Of a stretch of DNA of 12,333 nt, positions 5,881 to 12,243 are shown one piece after another (the stretch's first letter is position 1; each line of letters begins with the position of its first letter). The translations under genes were made by a program, and so were the position numbers. The DNA comes from Treponema sp. UBA1233 (lineage in GTDB: Bacteria; Spirochaetota; Spirochaetia; Treponematales; Treponemataceae), in NCBI GenBank assembly GCA_002309305.1, contig DBWR01000006.1, positions 4,412 to 16,744 of the forward strand, in the 5' to 3' direction. The notes beneath the pieces are model-generated. The model did no database searches and was not told the DNA's origin. It saw only the letters and a program-made list of their open reading frames with translations.

Positions 5881-7644
5881 TTATCGTACCAGTTTGCGGT
5901 ACATTGTTTTATGGGGTCGGTCTGCGTCATCTCCCAGCATCTTCTTTCGCCATTCAGAATAGTCAGACCAGCTTCCTTCAAACCATTTTACTTCAGAATT
6001 GTTTTCGAATGCAAGTATGTGCGTGCAAATCCTGTCCAAAAAGTAACGGTCGTGGCTGATTACAAGTACAACACCTGCAAATTCGTTTATCGCTTCCTCA
6101 AGTGAGCGTGTCGTCGTAATGTCCAAGTCGTTTGTAGGCTCGTCGAGCAAGAGGACGTTTCCCGCTTCCTTGAACATCATGCCCATGTTCAGGCGGTTTT
6201 TCTCTCCACCGGAAAGTACGCTGATTTTCTTGTTCTGTTCCGCTCCGTTAAAGTTGAACCATGAGCAGTAGGCGCGGCTGTTTACCTCACGGACTGCACC
6301 GTTTACAGGACGGCCCTTTTCGTCAACAGCACCAAGCTTTACAAGATCCGCTCCACCGGAAAGCATTTCCCATACGGTCTTGTTAGGATCAAGCTTGCTC
6401 CTCATCTGGTCTACATAAACCAGCTTTACAGTCTCACCGACTTTGATTGTGCCGGAATCAGGCTTTTCTTCTCCCTCGCTTCCATCAGGCATCTGTACCT
6501 TTTGACCTGCCGCAGTTGCCATCATCTTGAACAGTGTGGTTTTACCCGCACCGTTGGGACCAACAATGCCGACAACAGCACCAGCCGGAATATGGAAATC
6601 AAGGTTTTCGAACAGAACCCTGTCATCAAAACTCTTGGTAAGCTTTTCCGCATCGATTACGACGTTTCCAAGACGTGGACCCGCCGGAATTGAAATCTGT
6701 GAATCCCTGAGCTGAACCCTCTTGCTTTCTTCTGCCAGAAGCTGCTCGTAACGGGTGATGTGTTCCTTGTGCTTTGCCTGCCTTCCCTTGGCTCCTGCGT
6801 GAATCCATTCAAGCTCTTCCTGCATCTGCTTTTGACGTACGCTGGCCTGCTTTTCTTCCTGAGCAAGACGCTTTTCCTTTGCCTCAAGCCATGCCGTATA
6901 ATTTCCCTTGAACGGATATCCTTCGCCCCTGTCCATTTCCAGAATCCATCCTGCAACATTGTCCAGAAAGTAGCGGTCGTGTGTAATCGCGATGACTGTT
7001 CCGGAATAGTTCTGAAGGTGACGCTCCAGCCATGCAACGGTTTCTGCATCAAGGTGGTTTGTCGGTTCATCAAGAAGAAGAATGTCCGGCTGCTGCAAAA
7101 GAAGCCTGCACAATGCGACACGACGGCGTTCACCACCGGAAAGTACGTCCACAACCTGATCTCCCGGAGGACACCTTAGGGCATCCATTGCAAGTTCCAG
7201 GTTTGCATCAAGATTCCATGCATCAGCGGCTTCAAGCTTTTCCTGAAGTTCTGCCTGCCTTGCGCACAGTTTTTCAAAATCAGCGTCAGGATTGCCGAAT
7301 TCTTCGTTTACCTTGTCAAATTCCGCCAGCAAATCGGTAATCGGCTTTACGCCTTCCATTACGATTTCCTTTACAGTCTTGCCAGCCTCAAGAACCGGTT
7401 CCTGCTCCAGATATCCAAGGGTATAACCAGGAGATACATGAGTTTCTCCCGCAAACTCCTTGTCCACACCGGCCAGAATTTTAAATAGCGAGGATTTACC
7501 CGCACCGTTTTCACCTATGACACCGATTTTTGCGCCATAGTAATATGAAATGCTGATGTCCTTTAAAACAACCTTAGTCCCATAAGTCCGGGACACCCTA
7601 TCCATTGTGTAAATGATTTTCTTTTCGTCTACAGTCTTTGCCAT
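5881..7644 (-). CDS. ettA: ABC-F translation factor EttA (energy-dependent translational throttle)
   Basis: 587 aa with two cytoplasmic ABC ATPase domains and no membrane segment. Domain 1 has Walker A GENGAGKS (44-51), LSGGE (168-172), Walker B with Glu193 and switch His222. Domain 2 has Walker A GPNGAGKT (362-369), LSGGE (477-481), Walker B with Glu502 and His531. The charged linker (about 255-315) corresponds to the P-site tRNA-interaction motif that lets EttA bind the ribosomal E site and gate early elongation by ATP/ADP ratio. LDEPTNHLD in domain 1 and LDEPTNDLD in domain 2 follow EttA. It is longer than E. coli EttA (555 aa) because of inserts in domain 2 around 380-396 and 438-452. The start has no Shine-Dalgarno sequence and a promoter flush against it. 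It heads an operon with the secreted protein gene at 5859. Confidence 0.93.
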   Translation of the reverse strand: MAKTVDEKKIIYTMDRVSRTYGTKVVLKDISISYYYGAKIGVIGENGAGKSSLFKILAGVDKEFAGETHVSPGYTLGYLEQEPVLEAGKTVKEIVMEGVKPITDLLAEFDKVNEEFGNPDADFEKLCARQAELQEKLEAADAWNLDANLELAMDALRCPPGDQVVDVLSGGERRRVALCRLLLQQPDILLLDEPTNHLDAETVAWLERHLQNYSGTVIAITHDRYFLDNVAGWILEMDRGEGYPFKGNYTAWLEAKEKRLAQEEKQASVRQKQMQEELEWIHAGAKGRQAKHKEHITRYEQLLAEESKRVQLRDSQISIPAGPRLGNVVIDAEKLTKSFDDRVLFENLDFHIPAGAVVGIVGPNGAGKTTLFKMMATAAGQKVQMPDGSEGEEKPDSGTIKVGETVKLVYVDQMRSKLDPNKTVWEMLSGGADLVKLGAVDEKGRPVNGAVREVNSRAYCSWFNFNGAEQNKKISVLSGGEKNRLNMGMMFKEAGNVLLLDEPTNDLDITTTRSLEEAINEFAGVVLVISHDRYFLDRICTHILAFENNSEVKWFEGSWSDYSEWRKKMLGDDADRPHKTMYRKLVR

Positions 7645-7650
7645 ACGTTT

Positions 7651-7679
7651 AATATATATGAGAAAACAAATTCTGACAA
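7651..7679 (-). promoter_or_regulatory. ettA promoter, predicted leaderless
   Basis: On the minus strand, TTGTCA (7679-7674, 5/6), a 17-bp spacer and TATATT (7656-7651, 5/6). Exactly 6 nt separate the -10 from the ettA ATG at 7644, so transcription should start on the ATG. No ribosome binding site is present. Confidence 0.68.
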
Positions 7680-7903
7680 GCCTTAGGTATACATTGCAAT
7701 GCTTTCTCTGTTTAATTGGTAACTCACTTTCCCTCTGTTATTGCACTTGCCTTCCACACTTCATTTAGCACAAAAGTGTAAGTTGAAAGTTGAAAACGGA
7801 AAACTGAAAGATGAAAGATGAAAGATAAAAGATAAATTCCGCATTCCTAATTATGAATTATGAATTAAATTTTTCTTCTTTTTTGTAAAATCTTCACAAA
7901 TTT
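7680..7903. other. Non-coding spacer upstream of small-ORF locus
   Basis: No ORF with a ribosome site and no RNA gene is visible here. It contains the heptamer array at 7778-7868. At about 7693-7760 there is a segment that looks like a diverged copy of positions 41-107: both start ATTGCARTGCTTT and both contain GCACTTGCCTT about 50 bp later. Both also sit next to heptamer arrays. Confidence 0.5.
7778..7868. repeat. 13-unit degenerate heptamer array
   Basis: Thirteen 7-bp units in one phase: GTAAGTT, GAAAGTT, GAAAACG, GAAAACT, three GAAAGAT, AAAAGAT, AAATTCC, GCATTCC, TAATTAT, GAATTAT and GAATTAA. It grades from a purine-rich GAAAGNT type to the GAATTAT type, mirroring the array at 3169-3280 in reverse complement. 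Confidence 0.8.
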
Positions 7904-7935
7904 TTGTCAAAAACCATGGGGGGCGTTACCAAGTA

Positions 7936-7941
7936 TATAGT
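7936..7941 (+). promoter_or_regulatory. Possible -10 box of small toxin-like gene
   Basis: TATAGT (5/6 match to TATAAT) about 90 bp before the small ORF. A convincing -35 at 16-18 bp is missing; TTGTCA at 7904-7909 is 26 bp away. The start of the transcript is therefore only approximate, near 7948, giving a structured leader of about 85 nt. Confidence 0.35.
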
Positions 7942-7969
7942 ATAGGCATTTGCAATCAATGGCGGTCTT

Positions 7970-8026
7970 GTCTCCAGGATTCGACTGTTCTGAGAAATCA
8001 GGATGGATTACGTAAGACTAGGAGGC
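7970..8026 (+). promoter_or_regulatory. Leader structure that may hide the ribosome site
   Basis: In the mRNA, GUCUCC (7970-7975) can pair with GGAGGC (8021-8026, one G-U pair), covering the AGGAGG Shine-Dalgarno sequence (8020-8025) of the 36-aa ORF. Within the enclosed loop, CTGA/TCAG (7991-7994 and 7999-8002 region) forms a short hairpin with a GAAA tetraloop. Hidden ribosome sites are usual in type I toxin mRNAs. The pairing was read by eye and not energy-calculated. Confidence 0.4.
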
Positions 8027-8032
8027 TGCTAT

Positions 8033-8143
8033 ATGAATGATTATGAAAGATTGGATCTGCTGTTTACAGCAATTCAGCTTTTCATTGACATTATTACGCG
8101 CCTTTCCACAAAAAAGAGGAAGAAACGTAAGAAAAGAAAATAG
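8033..8143 (+). CDS. 36-aa toxin-like small membrane peptide
   Basis: This ORF has the best ribosome site of the window, AGGAGG at 8020-8025, 7 nt before its ATG. The peptide starts MNDYERLD, continues as one hydrophobic/amphipathic helix (about residues 7-24, with Leu7, Leu10, Phe11, Ile14, Phe17, Ile18, Ile21 and Leu24 on one face and Asp8, Gln15, Asp19 and Arg23 on the other), and ends with ten consecutive Lys/Arg residues (27-36). A terminator hairpin begins at its stop codon. It resembles type I toxins such as TxpA and the holin-like toxins in size, in the M-x-x-Y-E-x-L opening, and in the single helix with basic end, but I cannot assign a family. An oppositely oriented promoter downstream would make an antisense RNA over its 3' end. 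It would act at the inner membrane if the reading is right. Other options are a regulatory small membrane protein or a nucleic-acid-binding peptide. Confidence 0.72.
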   Translation: MNDYERLDLLFTAIQLFIDIITRLSTKKRKKRKKRK

Positions 8144-8230
8144 CCCGCCAAGTGTCACACCACTATAGGCGGGCTTTGTCCTTTGGGACAAAAACCAACT
8201 AGAGGCAAGACGCTAGATTGCGAATGCCTT
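8130..8230 (-). ncRNA. Predicted antisense RNA (candidate type I antitoxin)
   Basis: The promoter at 8237-8265 predicts a start near 8230 and a transcript reading leftwards. It would contain a 7-bp hairpin (8175-8192, TTTGTCC/GGACAAA) and then the GC-rich hairpin shared with the toxin-like mRNA (8142-8175), followed in this direction by CUAUUUUCUUUUCUU, a good termination tract ending near 8130. The RNA would be about 100 nt, with roughly 45-50 nt complementary to the 3' end of the small ORF mRNA. There is no ORF with a ribosome site on it. This is an inference from promoter and terminator positions; expression has not been shown. Confidence 0.55.
8142..8192. terminator. Bidirectional terminator shared by small ORF and antisense RNA
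   Basis: AGCCCGCC (8142-8149) pairs with GGCGGGCT (8168-8175), 8 bp, with an inner AGTG/CACT helix in the loop. Rightwards it is followed by CTTTGTCCTTT and a second hairpin (8175-8192). Leftwards it is followed by a long U-rich run formed by the complement of the Lys/Arg codons. The leftward terminator looks the stronger of the two. Confidence 0.75.
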
Positions 8231-8236
8231 TATTTA

Positions 8237-8265
8237 AATATAAATCAATGATGCATAAAAATCAA
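8237..8265 (-). promoter_or_regulatory. Promoter of the predicted antisense RNA
   Basis: On the minus strand, TTGATT (8265-8260, 4/6), a 17-bp spacer and TATATT (8242-8237, 5/6). There is no ORF downstream of it before the small gene's 3' end, so its only visible target is an RNA antisense to 8033-8143. Confidence 0.6.
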
Positions 8266-8283
8266 GTAGTTATTTCAATTAAA

Positions 8284-8318
8284 TCCTCAGTTTTCAACTT
8301 TCAACTTTTAACTTCCCC
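8284..8318. repeat. Short pyrimidine-rich heptamer array upstream of proS
   Basis: Five 7-bp units in phase: TCCTCAG, TTTTCAA, CTTTCAA, CTTTTAA and CTTCCCC. They belong to the same type as the left part of the 3169-3280 array. It ends 3 bp before the proS -35 box. Confidence 0.65.
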
Positions 8319-8321
8319 GTC

Positions 8322-8350
8322 TTGTATCAGAGCATTTATTTCTATATAAT
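8322..8350 (+). promoter_or_regulatory. proS promoter, near-leaderless
   Basis: TTGTAT (8322-8327, 3/6), a 17-bp spacer and a perfect TATAAT (8345-8350). Nine nt separate the -10 from the proS ATG, so the mRNA should begin about 3 nt before the start codon or on it. No Shine-Dalgarno sequence is present. Confidence 0.7.
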
Positions 8351-8359
8351 GTATCCACT

Positions 8360-10174
8360 ATGAAAACATCTAATTTAACATTCAGGACACTGCGGGAAGC
8401 TCCTGCAGAAGCTGTTATTGCAAGCCATCAGTTGATGATGAGGGCTGATTTGATCCGTAAGCTTGGAAACGGACTGTATACATATATGCCGATGGGACTC
8501 AGGGCCTACAAAAAGGTTGAGCAGGTTATACGCGAGGAATGGGACGAAAGCGGCGCCCAGGAATTCAGGCCCACTGTAATCGTTCCGGGTGACATCTGGA
8601 AGGAAAGTGGACGCTGGGATACCATGGGACCACAGATGCTTAAGGCAAAGAACCGTGCGGAACAGGACATGGTTGTAAGTCCAACCGCCGAGGAAGCATA
8701 TACCGCCATTGTGCGTGCGGGCCTCACAAGCTACAAGCAGCTCCCAATCAACATGTATCAGATAAACACGAAATACCGTGACGAAATACGCCCCCGTTAT
8801 GGTGTCATGCGTGGACGTGAGTTCAACATGGCCGACGGTTATTCAATCAACGCGGACGATGAATCCCTGGACAAGACATATCAGGCCTATGCAAAAGCCT
8901 ACCTCCGCATCTTCAAGAGGCTGGGGCTGGAAGTTATTCCTGTAAAGGCTGACACTGGTGCCATGGGTGGTTCGGGAAGCGAAGAGTTCATGGTGGAAAG
9001 TGAAATCGGTGACGACACCCTGATAATCTGCCCTGACTGCAAGTATGCCGCAAATGTGGAAAAGGCCTCATGCAAGCCGGATGCCGCAGTTGACAACGAC
9101 GGGAACCCGCAGAAAAAGACTGACCTTGCCATAGAGGAAGTTGCCACCCCGAACGTATTCAGCATTTCAGACATGGAGGCATTTTTCAAGAGCACACCAA
9201 AGATGTTCATCAAGGCTTTGATCTACCGCGTGATTAACAGCACCCTGGATTTGAGCCAGGCCCCGTATTGCAAGGATCTTGAGGTCAAGAAGGAAAACGG
9301 TCATGTCTGCTATCCTGTTTCTTATGTATGCGTTTTGATCAGGGCAGACCTTGACGTGAACGAGGCCAAGCTGGCAGGTTTACTTAAGGCGAGTGAGCTT
9401 TGTCTTGCCGATGATGAGGAAGTACGCAAGGTTTCCGGTACAGGCCACGGTTTTGTAGGTCCTGTTACGGTAAAGTGTCCCATCGTTCAGGATTTGAGCG
9501 TAAACGACATGCACGATGCAATTGCAGGAAGCGGAAAGGACGGCTATCACATAAAGCACGTTGAACCGGGGCGCGATTATACCCCTTATCTTACGGCAGA
9601 TGTACGCACTGTTGTTCCGGGAGACAAGTGTCCTGTTTGCGGTGGAACTTTCTACAGCAGGAAGGGAAATGAGCTGGGACACATCTTTAAGCTTGGAAAA
9701 AAATACACGGAAAGCATGGGAGTAAGCTATCTGGATGAAAACGGAAAGGCCGCTGTTCCGACAATGGGCTGCTATGGCATTGGCGTGGACCGTGTTCTTG
9801 CTTCCATAGTTGAACGCTATCATGACGACAAGGGAATCATCTGGCCAATGTCAGTGGCTCCGTATCAGGTTGCGGTTGTTCCGATTAAGTACAAGGATGC
9901 GATGAAGGATGCCGCCGACAAGATTTATAATGAACTTAAGGCTGCCGGAATCGAAGTCCTGCTTGATGACCGCGATGAACGTCCAGGTGTAAAATTCAAC
10001 GACATGGATCTGATCGGTTTCCCAATCCGCATTACCGTGGGCGAAAAGAACCTCCCGAATGTGGAGGTAAAGCTCAGGAATGCCGCCGAACCGGAGATGA
10101 TACCGCTGGAAGAAGCGTCTTCCAAAGTTGTGGAAATGGTCCGCAAGGCAATGGAAGAGTTGAACCGTGAATAA
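8360..10174 (+). CDS. proS: Prolyl-tRNA synthetase, bacterial type with editing domain
   Basis: 604 aa, a class II synthetase that charges tRNA-Pro in the cytoplasm. Motif 1 lies around residues 38-75, and motif 2 is YRDEIRPRYGVMRGREFNMADGYS-like sequence at 139-162. The ProRS-specific insertion domain (about 225-410), which hydrolyses mischarged Ala-tRNA-Pro, contains the conserved GTGHGFVGP at 360-368. Motif 3 is GCYGIGVDRVL (470-480). The HGTP anticodon-binding domain is about 503-600 and contains DDRDERPGVKFNDMDLIG. Its length is normal for the E. coli-type enzyme (572 aa) plus small insertions. Its own promoter gives an almost leaderless message. A weak hairpin and 73 bp separate it from the exported protein gene downstream, which may be cotranscribed. 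Confidence 0.96.
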   Translation: MKTSNLTFRTLREAPAEAVIASHQLMMRADLIRKLGNGLYTYMPMGLRAYKKVEQVIREEWDESGAQEFRPTVIVPGDIWKESGRWDTMGPQMLKAKNRAEQDMVVSPTAEEAYTAIVRAGLTSYKQLPINMYQINTKYRDEIRPRYGVMRGREFNMADGYSINADDESLDKTYQAYAKAYLRIFKRLGLEVIPVKADTGAMGGSGSEEFMVESEIGDDTLIICPDCKYAANVEKASCKPDAAVDNDGNPQKKTDLAIEEVATPNVFSISDMEAFFKSTPKMFIKALIYRVINSTLDLSQAPYCKDLEVKKENGHVCYPVSYVCVLIRADLDVNEAKLAGLLKASELCLADDEEVRKVSGTGHGFVGPVTVKCPIVQDLSVNDMHDAIAGSGKDGYHIKHVEPGRDYTPYLTADVRTVVPGDKCPVCGGTFYSRKGNELGHIFKLGKKYTESMGVSYLDENGKAAVPTMGCYGIGVDRVLASIVERYHDDKGIIWPMSVAPYQVAVVPIKYKDAMKDAADKIYNELKAAGIEVLLDDRDERPGVKFNDMDLIGFPIRITVGEKNLPNVEVKLRNAAEPEMIPLEEASSKVVEMVRKAMEELNRE

Positions 10175-10177
10175 TAG

Positions 10178-10206
10178 CTGCCACCTGTAACAAAATGGGG
10201 TGGCGG
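10178..10206 (+). other. Hairpin between proS and the exported protein gene
   Basis: CTGCCACC (10178-10185) pairs with GGTGGCGG (10199-10206), 8 bp including one G-U, with a 13-nt loop. It starts 4 nt after the proS stop. The following AGGTTTTAATTAT is a poor U-tract, so it may be a weak terminator or an mRNA 3'-end stabiliser and not a full stop. Confidence 0.5.
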
Positions 10207-10247
10207 AGGTTTTAATTATATAAACGGAAACTCAACTGGAGGATAAA

Positions 10248-11306
10248 ATGATTTCATTAAAAAAGCTTTCCCTTATGCTGATTGTTGCGCTTTCCTTTGT
10301 GCATTCAGCTTTTTCATCTGTTCCGGGAATGGTTCAGTATATACCCGATAATTCCGGCGATTACGTTTACTATCAGGACAAGACTTTTACCCGGGATTCC
10401 ATTGTGGGATTCTTGTTCTACAACGACAGCACCTATGCCGTCAGGTACTATGCTCCGGCGGACAAGAAGCAGTCTCTTTTGGAAAAGGACATAACGATAT
10501 ACTTTAGCGTAAACCCCAGTGCCAACAATCTTGAACTAACAGGAGAAAACATTGTGGGGGCGACCACTCAGGAAGATGTGGACATCGTAAATTATCTGCA
10601 TGATTTGTTTTACGAACTTTCTTCACGTGCGGCCAAGGCTTTGCTTACAGATGGAACGACTATTCCAAGCAAACAGGATTATGCACAGTTTGGCGGCAAT
10701 GTGACCATCTCCTTTAATCCCCTGGTTCCAATTTTCAACATTGAATCCATAAAGTCAGGTGATGGAACTGTTCTGTTTCAGCTGCAGACGACCGGTACCC
10801 TTACTTCTTCCAACGACAAGAGTTTTGCACAGTACAAGAGGGTAGACGGACTCCCCAAAGACAAAACACGTAACTTCAAGAACAACAAAAAGGCAAAAAA
10901 GCAGAAGGTAAGTGCCTTGGGCATAAATGTAAACCTTGACACACAGTGGACTCAGAAAGGCGAAGGTGTATGGGCTCTGGGAGATTATGCGGTTCTTGTT
11001 GTCGGCTCGGTTGGAAATGCGGATCAGATTTCTACAAATCAGGACTATACCTGGGACGTTTTGCAGCGCATGTGGTGCAGTGGAACGGAAGACAGCTATG
11101 CACTGTGGCAGCATAAAAAAGTTGAACGCAGCAAGGACAAGCTTGCCATAATGAATGTATTCTACGAACCTGCCTCAAATACTGTGACCCGTGATTTTAA
11201 GATTACCAGAAAAACAAAAGACGGCCTTGTCGTAATGGTTTTGACTGTCTTTGATGACGTATACCAGAAAAACAAGGCTTATTTCGATTCAATACTAAAA
11301 AGCTAG
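10248..11306 (+). CDS. Exported protein of unknown function
   Basis: 352 aa with a Sec signal peptide (LKKLSLMLIVALSFVHSAFS) probably cleaved near residues 23-24. No lipobox is present and the only later cysteine is Cys277, so it should be soluble in the periplasm or outer-membrane associated. The body is aromatic and beta-rich (DYVYYQDKTF, GFLFYNDSTYAVRYY, WALGDYAVLVVGSV). It contains one strongly basic stretch at 204-220 that may be a flexible linker dividing an N-terminal (25-200) from a C-terminal (222-352) part. The ribosome site GGAGG is ideal, 5 nt before the ATG. It follows proS by 73 bp and could be cotranscribed; no clear promoter was found in the gap. I do not recognise the family. 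Confidence 0.82.
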   Translation: MISLKKLSLMLIVALSFVHSAFSSVPGMVQYIPDNSGDYVYYQDKTFTRDSIVGFLFYNDSTYAVRYYAPADKKQSLLEKDITIYFSVNPSANNLELTGENIVGATTQEDVDIVNYLHDLFYELSSRAAKALLTDGTTIPSKQDYAQFGGNVTISFNPLVPIFNIESIKSGDGTVLFQLQTTGTLTSSNDKSFAQYKRVDGLPKDKTRNFKNNKKAKKQKVSALGINVNLDTQWTQKGEGVWALGDYAVLVVGSVGNADQISTNQDYTWDVLQRMWCSGTEDSYALWQHKKVERSKDKLAIMNVFYEPASNTVTRDFKITRKTKDGLVVMVLTVFDDVYQKNKAYFDSILKS

Positions 11307-12208
11307 AAGTTGGAGCGGCTCAACGGAACGCCGATGGAAACACCCTCGCTTGCAAGGAATTCCCGGTGTTCGCCCTCTATTAAAAACTGAACGCTTTCTA
11401 CGGTGGGGAATGCTGTGGCGGTGTAGACAATCTGCTGCAGCTGACCCAAAACTCCCTCGATTCCATATTGGTTAAACTCAAATTCCTCGCTGAAATTCAA
11501 GGTTGCGACACTGTTGCTTACTGAGGCACCCAAAAGCCTGCATCCTGATGAAACAAGAGTCCTGCAGTTGCCTTCTTCCGGTTTGGGGCCGTCGATTATG
11601 GCGTTTATTGCGTCTGTGAGAGGGCTGTCAGATTTTTTCATCTCGCGTACGACTTCCTTTCTGCTCAGGGAACCGTCGCTGTTAATCATCATGAAATACA
11701 GCTTTAGCTTCATCGTTGCGTTTGATGTGGCAGTGGTCTGCTCTGTTGTTTGGTTGGTTGCCGCCTGGGTTTCTTCGCCTGGCTGTTCAACTGTCAGTTC
11801 TGCCTGCTGTACGGGCTGGGTTTGTTCGGAAGCCGCGCTCTGGTTTTCTTCTTTGAGGGAGTTTGCGTAGTTTTGTGTGGCGGCGTTGTTTTGAGAAATT
11901 ACGCCGGATGTGGTTCCCTCTTTGTTGGAGGAAGTCAAGTCTATTACTGTTGAAGAAGAGAATGGCTCAACGTCATTTTTTTCGTCGGTGTTTTCCGGAA
12001 CTTCAGCTTTTTCCACAAATGCCGGTGTTTTTCCTACAACACGGTCAAAGAAGCCGGTTGACTTGAGGTTGGAGGCGATTTTCTTCTGGTTCACAAGGAA
12101 TACAATCAAAAGCACGATTGCTGCCAAAAGCCACAGGGCAAATCCCAGACCAATGCGGGGCTTTTTCTTGTTTCCGTTTTTTCCTGTTTTTTCTTTTTTC
12201 GATGCCAT
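11303..12208 (-). CDS. GerMN-domain membrane-anchored protein
   Basis: 301 aa. A Lys-rich cytoplasmic N-terminus (1-18) is followed by one transmembrane helix (about 19-39), then a low-complexity Gln/Thr/Glu/Ser-rich linker (about 60-165) and a C-terminal GerMN domain (about 167-295). GerMN features include MKLKLYFMMINSDGSL, the DAINAIIDGPKPEEGN stretch and VATLNFSEEFEFN...VYTATAFPTVESVQFLIEG. In Bacillus, GerM and related proteins work at the cell envelope in spore formation and germination. In a non-sporing organism the domain is presumed to act in the periplasm, possibly at peptidoglycan, which the long linker would reach. The ATG at 12208 has no Shine-Dalgarno sequence and a perfect -10 six nt upstream. 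Its stop overlaps that of the converging gene at 11306. Confidence 0.88.
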   Translation of the reverse strand: MASKKEKTGKNGNKKKPRIGLGFALWLLAAIVLLIVFLVNQKKIASNLKSTGFFDRVVGKTPAFVEKAEVPENTDEKNDVEPFSSSTVIDLTSSNKEGTTSGVISQNNAATQNYANSLKEENQSAASEQTQPVQQAELTVEQPGEETQAATNQTTEQTTATSNATMKLKLYFMMINSDGSLSRKEVVREMKKSDSPLTDAINAIIDGPKPEEGNCRTLVSSGCRLLGASVSNSVATLNFSEEFEFNQYGIEGVLGQLQQIVYTATAFPTVESVQFLIEGEHREFLASEGVSIGVPLSRSNF

Positions 12209-12214
12209 GATTTT

Positions 12215-12243
12215 ATTATACCCTCTCCGTCATTTATTTTCAA
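12215..12243 (-). promoter_or_regulatory. gerMN-gene promoter, predicted leaderless
   Basis: On the minus strand, TTGAAA (12243-12238, 5/6), a 17-bp spacer and a perfect TATAAT (12220-12215). The -10 ends 6 nt before the ATG at 12208, predicting transcription from the A of ATG. No ribosome binding site is present. Confidence 0.72.

Noticed and set aside
7032..7340. Plus-strand ORF opposite ettA (102 codons), and other long ORFs opposite purB and proS
   Set aside because: They lie entirely within well-identified genes on the other strand, with low-complexity or unconvincing translations and no ribosome site.
7960..8030. tmRNA-like start (GGATTCGAC)
   Set aside because: Only this short match is present; there is no tag reading frame ending in ALAA and no T-arm/CCA 3' end downstream.
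8033..8192. Leader-peptide attenuator or T-box for proS
   Set aside because: The 36-codon ORF has no proline codon, there is no T-box specifier or TGGNACC motif, and proS has its own promoter at 8322-8350 downstream of the hairpin.
10207..10240. Promoter for the 10248 gene (TATATAA near 10217)
   Set aside because: The -10-like sequence has no acceptable -35 at 16-18 bp; cotranscription with proS is as likely.
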